Assembly: GCA_947561715.1 (NCBI GenBank)
Contig: OX387201.1
Span: forward strand, 18,428,001-18,492,000
From: Ascidia mentula
Taxonomy: Eukaryota; Chordata; Ascidiacea; Phlebobranchia; Ascidiidae
DNA length: 64,000 nucleotides
Reading direction: 5' to 3'
Part shown: piece by piece, positions 58,417-64,000 of the stretch
Layout: every line of letters begins with the position of its first letter
How positions within the stretch are numbered: position 1 is the first letter of the stretch
Notes under the pieces: model-generated
The model's database searches: none
Seen by the model: only the letters and a program-made list of their open reading frames with translations
What the model was told of the DNA's origin: nothing
Made by a program: the position numbers and the translations under genes

Positions 58417-59451
58417 TGTCGCCGCACAACACATGTATATACTAAAAAAGGCCCAAAGCGTATAACTATATTATGACCGAGAGTTAAAACCAAAGTCATT
58501 GTAATCACGCGTTCAACGCATGTCCAAGTTGTGATATCCAATAAAACGACATGGGAAAAAAGAAGAACTCATTTCCGGTTTAGGTCAATTCCTGACCGGA
58601 CAATTTAATAGGAAAAACCTGCCGAGCTGGTGGCAGGTGAAAAAATTGTAGCCGGTAGAAGCAGCCACATTATAGATGTGTTATAAACCATGTAATTTAG
58701 GCAATAAAGTCATATAGGTAACTTAGGCAACCAAACTAACTATGTAAATCAAGTTAAAATAATTACAGACATTTCTTTGGCAAATAATAAATAAAGGTTG
58801 ATTTAAACACAAGTACTTCTTTCGCAAATGATAAATAAAGCTAAAATAAACATAACTACTTTTAGTTATTCTGAAAACAAAGTCTACCTATACATAAATA
58901 ACCCATTAGGGCACTTAGTTAATTAAGCTATAAAAATAACTGACGTAATCGACCAAATCGGTCAACTTCAAGTTGCATTCAAGTTGCGCAACAACTCCAA
59001 ATAAGGTATCAATACGTGTGGCCAACCGCAGACTATATAAGCAGAGCAACTAGCGCCTGCCAAATCAGTGTGTTTTAACTGTTGCTGTGTAAGGGTCTAG
59101 GTTGTTGGTTCTGCTTTAGTACACTGTATAGGAGCCCCAATTGTACTGTACTGTACTTGGATTTATTCGTTGGATTATATCAATAAATGGATTTATGAAC
59201 AACTTTGGACTGGCTTGAAGCTTGGTGGATGTATGTGTTTAGTCGGGAGTTAGACTATCTAGAAGACGCACAGACTTGTGTAAAGGAGTTCTTTAACTCC
59301 AACAGTAAACCTTGAGATAGAGAAGGCAAGTTGCCTACGAGGCCGAGTTGCCAACGAGACTCAGTCGGATCCCTTGGGGTGCGAGGCCGAGACGCAGTCG
59401 TACCCCACGGTCACCCAGCGGGGACATACCCCGACAACTGGTAAACCGACA
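58417..59451 (+). repeat. LTR 4
   Basis: Same start, TATA box and AATAAA as LTR 1. Confidence 0.8.
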
Positions 59452-62400
59452 ACTGGTGCCCAGAAGTTTGGCGAGTTCACTGCACAAGTCAGTGTCATCA
59501 AAACTTGTCCGGATATTATTCCGACCATTCCCGGATTCAGCAGCCAAATTTCCCGCCGAACGGGTTAATTCACACCCGTTCCAGTTCCAGCAGCCTACCC
59601 AGCACAGCAACAGCAATCAGTCAACTGCAGCAGCCATTAACAAACAAGCAGACAACTTTCGGCAACTGTTCGGATTATTCGGATTTATACGTATTATACG
59701 TATCATACGGATTATACGGATTTATACGGATTATACGGATTTATACGGATTATACGGATTATACGGATTATACGGATTATACGGATTTATACGGATTATA
59801 CGGATTTATACGGAATTATACGGATTTATACTGATTACGGATTATACCCGCAACTGGTCTGCCCTCATCCTTTTCAAAGAAAAGAATACCCTTATCAGGC
59901 GCCAAACGGAATTACCTTACTATTGGATTTACTCAGCTTGTTCCTAACAACATCCCATTCGGAGAAAGAACACTGTAACTACAGGAAAGTGCCATCAGGA
60001 AGAACAGCTTATTCAACAAACATTTATTGCATCAAAACGCTAATATACAATCATCACGTTGCCGCACGTGGTAAAGTCCGCAACTTTGGCTGAGAAAGGC
60101 AATAAAAAACGTAAAACTGTTCCACCTGGTAACTCAATTGCATCTAGAACTAGATATCAAACTCAAATAAAAGCAAGTATGGAAACCCCGGCCGACACCT
60201 TGTGGGCTGAAAATCATGCAAACAGACCACCACCTGATAATCCCACAGTTTCAGGTCGCACTTCCCCCAGACCAAACACAAATGATGTAGAAAGTTTGGG
60301 CAGAAACCCATTTAGCATACCTCCCTCCCAAGATAAGCATGCTGACATAAGGCCATCCAACACCGACCAACATGTTTTTACAAACGCACCTTTTCCACGT
60401 CAAACGTTTAACTTCACAGCTGGAATTAAAATTCCAAAACTATGGTCGCAACACAACTACCGCTCTTATTTTCTGTACCTCGACCGATACTTTCAAACGT
60501 ATAATATAATGGACGACAGAGACAAATTTGCTCAACTTTTGTCAGGATTTTCACAAGAACAATGTGCCAGATATGAGCACGTTATTGCACAGGCAGCTAT
60601 TTCACTTACCCCTTATACAACTCTGAAAAATTCTTTAATTCGCTTGTCCACTGGAACAAGCAGCACAGCTTGGCTCTCAAAGCTAAAATCTTTGAGGTTA
60701 GATTCAGGTGAACTTTCTTCAACTTTCATGGGACGATTATGCGCAGTGTGCGCAAAAGACCCAATCTATGACGAGACAACACGCCAAATTGTGGTGGACA
60801 ATTTTCTTGATAAAATGCCAAGGGACGTCAGCAATGTACTTCGCGCCCAACACCCAGACATATCTCTAGAAGAGCTGGGGTTGCTGGCTGACAGAATCAT
60901 TACGCCAACTGATTATAGTGTACCGGAAGATCAGACACAAAACAATGAAATGCAGAGAATTACCGGTCAGATACAAGAACTGTTTACTGAGTTAAAGTCT
61001 GATATAAGCAATCAAAGACAACAAAGTCGCAGAAATTTTGTTGAACAAAACAAAAGTAACAATATGACCAACCGACGAAAGTTTTCATACCACCCGACAA
61101 GACAAGAATATGCACAACAGTGTAGAAATCAAAACGGTTATTACGAGCCACAACAAGGAAATCACAGACAGCCCTTCCGACAATACCAAAGGCAAGGGCA
61201 AATAAATACTCAGTCTACCCAGCACCAACACCAGTCAACAGATGGCTTGTGTTTTTATCATGCACGCTTTGGTGACAAGGCGTTAAAATGCAACAAACCT
61301 TGCAGTTACAATCAGGTCAATAATATCAACATCTGTAGGCCTATGAACCGACCGAATCAGATTCCAAAAGCACCAAATCGACGGCAATATTCCGAGTCGG
61401 CATCAAACTCTTTGCCGCATGTCTACGACAAAAATAATAAAATGTCATTTCTGTTGGACACTGGATCATCCAAAAATTTCCTCCCAGTTACACAGCACCA
61501 CACCCAAGAAGTTGAATCAGACTTTATTGGACCAGGCGGAGAGCCCATACCCTACTTTGGACAAACTGTACTCAACATTGACATTGGCTTCGGCAACATG
61601 CCTGTAACTTTCTCTGTTTGCAAAGTTAAAAGACCTGTTCTCGGATACTACTTCCTTCAAAAGCACGACTTGTTTATCAGACCTGATAAAAATCTGTTGC
61701 AGTCATCACAAAACAAGAAATCAGTTCAATTTAACATGAAAGAAAGCTCGAAGGAAATAAATACAGTCCTTGTAAAAGTTCCGCACCGAGGCAGTCATGC
61801 AAATAACACTCTTATAAAAACAACTGCAAAGGACAAGCCTAGTATTGTTGTGGCAAACACACTTGGCTCAACAGACGTGCCCCAACATCAACAAAAAACT
61901 AAACTTCACTCTTCTTCAACTGCAGATAAATTGCCTCAGTACAAAACTAAAATGGCCAGGTACCCAAGCGTTAGAAAACGCCAAAGTAGCAATGCAACAA
62001 TTACAGGAGGAAACAATCCTCGCTTACCAAAGCAGTCGGTTAAACTGGAACAAAAACCGTATTCCCTTTCTGGTGATGGAAGTAGGAAATATTTTTCCAA
62101 ATTCAACTGCGAACAGTTCCGTATGCATCAATCAGAAGCGACCATCATGCAAAATGACCGCCATGAAATTTCAAGGTATGACTACTCCAGTCTTGGTGAA
62201 GTCATCCATAAAGTCACAAGACTTTTACAATTTACAAATATAGTGAGCCGTCTGTGTTTACTGAAGGCCGCATAAAATTTCCAACACCCGGCATCTGCAC
62301 AAATGTTGATAAATCAACAAAGCACACTTTTTACATAGATTCGTTACATTTTTTATGTTTGACCCACCAAAACGTTATATGTGTTTATATATGTATAAGA

Positions 62401-63522
62401 ACCGAATCAATGCTACATATAATTTTACTCCGCCAATGTAATCTCATGCAACGTGCATCGCCTTTCCTTCTGCATCTCTCAAATCAGGATATAAATTCCT
62501 GAGGCAGCTATCTCATGCGACGCGCATCCTTCAACACGTAAACATCAGCAGTGATCAACCCCACAAAACCTTATAATAACTGAATGGGGTCACTCGATCA
62601 GCGACTGCGACAGCCGACATATTCATGCAATTGTGCTGTTCAAATAAATATAAGACATGAGATCCCTACGTTTGGAATCTATTCGCGACAAGACTCCGTT
62701 CCACTGAACCTGATTTGGGCCCAGTCGGGTGACGTGGAATGGATCTTCTTGCAATAAATAACGTAGATCTTCACCTTAGTTCGCGATTTGTATTTACCTC
62801 GAGGAATGCGAATTGCGTTTTTATCTCCAACATATAAGGCATTTTACAGCCATTTACAGCCTTGTTCATGAGGACACTTCTGTCCAATATCTCACTTTTT
62901 CTGATATCAAATGGCACCAACGTGGAAGTAGTTGGTATCCTATGTAATCACTCTTCCACAGTTCAAAATTTTGAAGCAATTTTTCAAGCCATTTCACGAT
63001 ACAAACAACGAATGCGCGTCTACCTACTTACACCTTGCTTGCAATTTCAATGGTGTAAAGCCTAATAACGCTATAAACAGTTTCGCAAAGCGACAAAGCG
63101 AAATAATAAAAGAGATATATAGCCTAGTCCACATAGTGGCAACTATTAATAATCAGACGCTTACTTAACATCAATTATACGCTTGTTACTGTGTTAATAA
63201 CACCAGCTATCGCCTATGTATCAATGTAAAATTTGTGTATATGTATTCTCGTTGCTCTCCATAATGTACTAAAATAATCTGTGGATCCACAATTATATCT
63301 TTGTAAATGTCTCCAAGTCTAAACAATTGTGTCCCGTGATTGCTTTGTTATATGTAAATATGTTACACTCGAACAACGGAAATTTGTATAAATGTATATA
63401 TACTATTTTGGTGTACTATAAAATATATTTGTGAGTGTACTTTGTACGTCGCTCTCTTCAACAGAACCAACAACTTGCGTTCATATATGGACCGCAAGTA
63501 CCAGACAAGCGGGGGGGTATTA
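59452..63522 (+). mobile_element. Internal region, unit 4
   Basis: Same parts and order as unit 1. In this unit the gag-like and protease-like regions lie in one open frame. Confidence 0.85.
60059..62275 (+). CDS. Gag-protease frame, unit 4 (LTR element)
   Basis: 738-codon open frame with gag-like core, CxYHxxFG knuckle and retropepsin D-T-G in that order. No polymerase domains follow. Confidence 0.8.
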   Translation: MPHVVKSATLAEKGNKKRKTVPPGNSIASRTRYQTQIKASMETPADTLWAENHANRPPPDNPTVSGRTSPRPNTNDVESLGRNPFSIPPSQDKHADIRPSNTDQHVFTNAPFPRQTFNFTAGIKIPKLWSQHNYRSYFLYLDRYFQTYNIMDDRDKFAQLLSGFSQEQCARYEHVIAQAAISLTPYTTLKNSLIRLSTGTSSTAWLSKLKSLRLDSGELSSTFMGRLCAVCAKDPIYDETTRQIVVDNFLDKMPRDVSNVLRAQHPDISLEELGLLADRIITPTDYSVPEDQTQNNEMQRITGQIQELFTELKSDISNQRQQSRRNFVEQNKSNNMTNRRKFSYHPTRQEYAQQCRNQNGYYEPQQGNHRQPFRQYQRQGQINTQSTQHQHQSTDGLCFYHARFGDKALKCNKPCSYNQVNNINICRPMNRPNQIPKAPNRRQYSESASNSLPHVYDKNNKMSFLLDTGSSKNFLPVTQHHTQEVESDFIGPGGEPIPYFGQTVLNIDIGFGNMPVTFSVCKVKRPVLGYYFLQKHDLFIRPDKNLLQSSQNKKSVQFNMKESSKEINTVLVKVPHRGSHANNTLIKTTAKDKPSIVVANTLGSTDVPQHQQKTKLHSSSTADKLPQYKTKMARYPSVRKRQSSNATITGGNNPRLPKQSVKLEQKPYSLSGDGSRKYFSKFNCEQFRMHQSEATIMQNDRHEISRYDYSSLGEVIHKVTRLLQFTNIVSRLCLLKAA

Positions 63523-64000
63523 TGTCGCCGCACAACACATGTATATACTAAAAAAGGCCCAAAGCGTATAACTATATTATGACCGAGAGTTAAAACCAAA
63601 GTCATTGTAATCACGCGTTCAACGCATGTCCAAGTTGTGATATCCAATAAAACGACATGGGAAAAAAGAAGAACTCATTTCCGGTTTAGGTCAATTCCTG
63701 ACCGGACAATTTAATAGGAAAAACCTGCCGAGCTGGTGGCAGGTGAAAAAATTGTAACCGGTAGAAGCAGCCACATTATAGATGTGTTATAAACCATGTA
63801 ATTTAGGCAATAAAGTCATATAGGTAACTTAGGCAACCAAACTAACTATGTAAATCAAGTTAAAATAATTACAGACATTTCTTTGGCAAATAATAAATAA
63901 GGTTAATTTAAACATAATTAAGTACTTCTTTCGCAAATGATAAATAAAGCTAAAATAAACATAACTACTTTTAGTTATTCTGAAAACAAAGTCTACCTAT
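63523..64000 (+). repeat. LTR 5, cut by the window end
   Basis: Starts like the other LTRs and follows them closely to about 63890, then shows more differences (a small insertion and substitutions at 63898-63922) than LTRs 1-4 show among themselves. Confidence 0.75.

Larger units (their letters stand above)
43093..64000 (+). mobile_element. Head-to-tail array of a Ty3/gypsy-type LTR element
   Basis: Order LTR, internal, LTR, internal and so on: LTR starts at 43093, 48201, 53309, 58417 and 63523, so the unit is about 5.1 kb and neighbours share one LTR. The left border is sharp: unique DNA ends at 43092 and the LTR opens with TGTCGCCGCACAAC. The right end lies beyond the window. Each internal part has a gag-like and a protease-like region; no reverse transcriptase, RNase H or integrase is seen, so it is non-autonomous (TR-GAG-like, with protease). 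Units differ at only a few bases by eye, so the array is young. The parts that are present look whole. Confidence 0.9.

Noticed and set aside
43093-64000. The 5.1 kb periodic array as a satellite or a tandem host gene family
   Set aside because: LTR start, TATA box, AATAAA, primer-binding-like site, gag knuckle and D-T-G protease motif show an LTR element.

Overview
This 64 kb window is animal nuclear DNA. It is AT-rich, with compact multi-exon genes, canonical GT-AG introns often of 60-500 bp, and many inverted-repeat elements inside introns. A NACHT-LRR gene pair of invertebrate style, a large tripeptidyl-peptidase II gene, and short introns full of foldback/MITE elements fit a tunicate such as Ciona best; that placement is inference from style, not from a marker gene.

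Layout. (1) 1-4180 is repeat DNA: an imperfect palindromic element (820-1852) lies between inverted blocks of a 182-185 bp minisatellite whose units each carry the palindrome TGACGTCA. (2) 4325-9682 and 37040-42908 are two copies of one duplicated block, each holding an NLR gene on the + strand (N-terminal short-exon region, NACHT ATPase, C-terminal LRRs). The right copy has an unbroken 709-codon model; the left has an in-frame stop just before the NACHT domain. (3) 10951-19589, - strand, carries almost the whole of tripeptidyl-peptidase II (29 recognised exons, about 1,200 codons). The exon with the catalytic Asp was not found, and several exon joints do not fit. (4) 19758-23050 is a patchwork: a displaced copy of two TPP2 exons, a displaced copy of the 5' part of the next gene, and a 1.9 kb foldback element inserted in it. 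(5) 23050-25375 holds LINE remnants and a minisatellite. (6) 25376-34249, - strand, is a roughly 20-exon gene for an unrecognised N-terminal region, a long coiled coil and a C-terminal kinase-like domain that lacks key catalytic residues; it also shows several lesions. (7) 43093 to the window end is a head-to-tail array of a Ty3/gypsy-type LTR element of about 5.1 kb per unit: four gag-protease units and five LTRs, each LTR shared by neighbouring units, without reverse transcriptase or integrase.

The two NLR genes and the pseudokinase gene could plausibly belong to innate immune signalling, while TPP2 is a housekeeping cytosolic peptidase. The most interesting points are a short beta-strand, amyloid-like motif on its own exon in both NLR genes, the clustered lesions in the two minus-strand genes, the exon shuffling between them, and the near-identical LTR array. 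Exon limits come from reading splice sites and phase by eye; no alignment or search was run.
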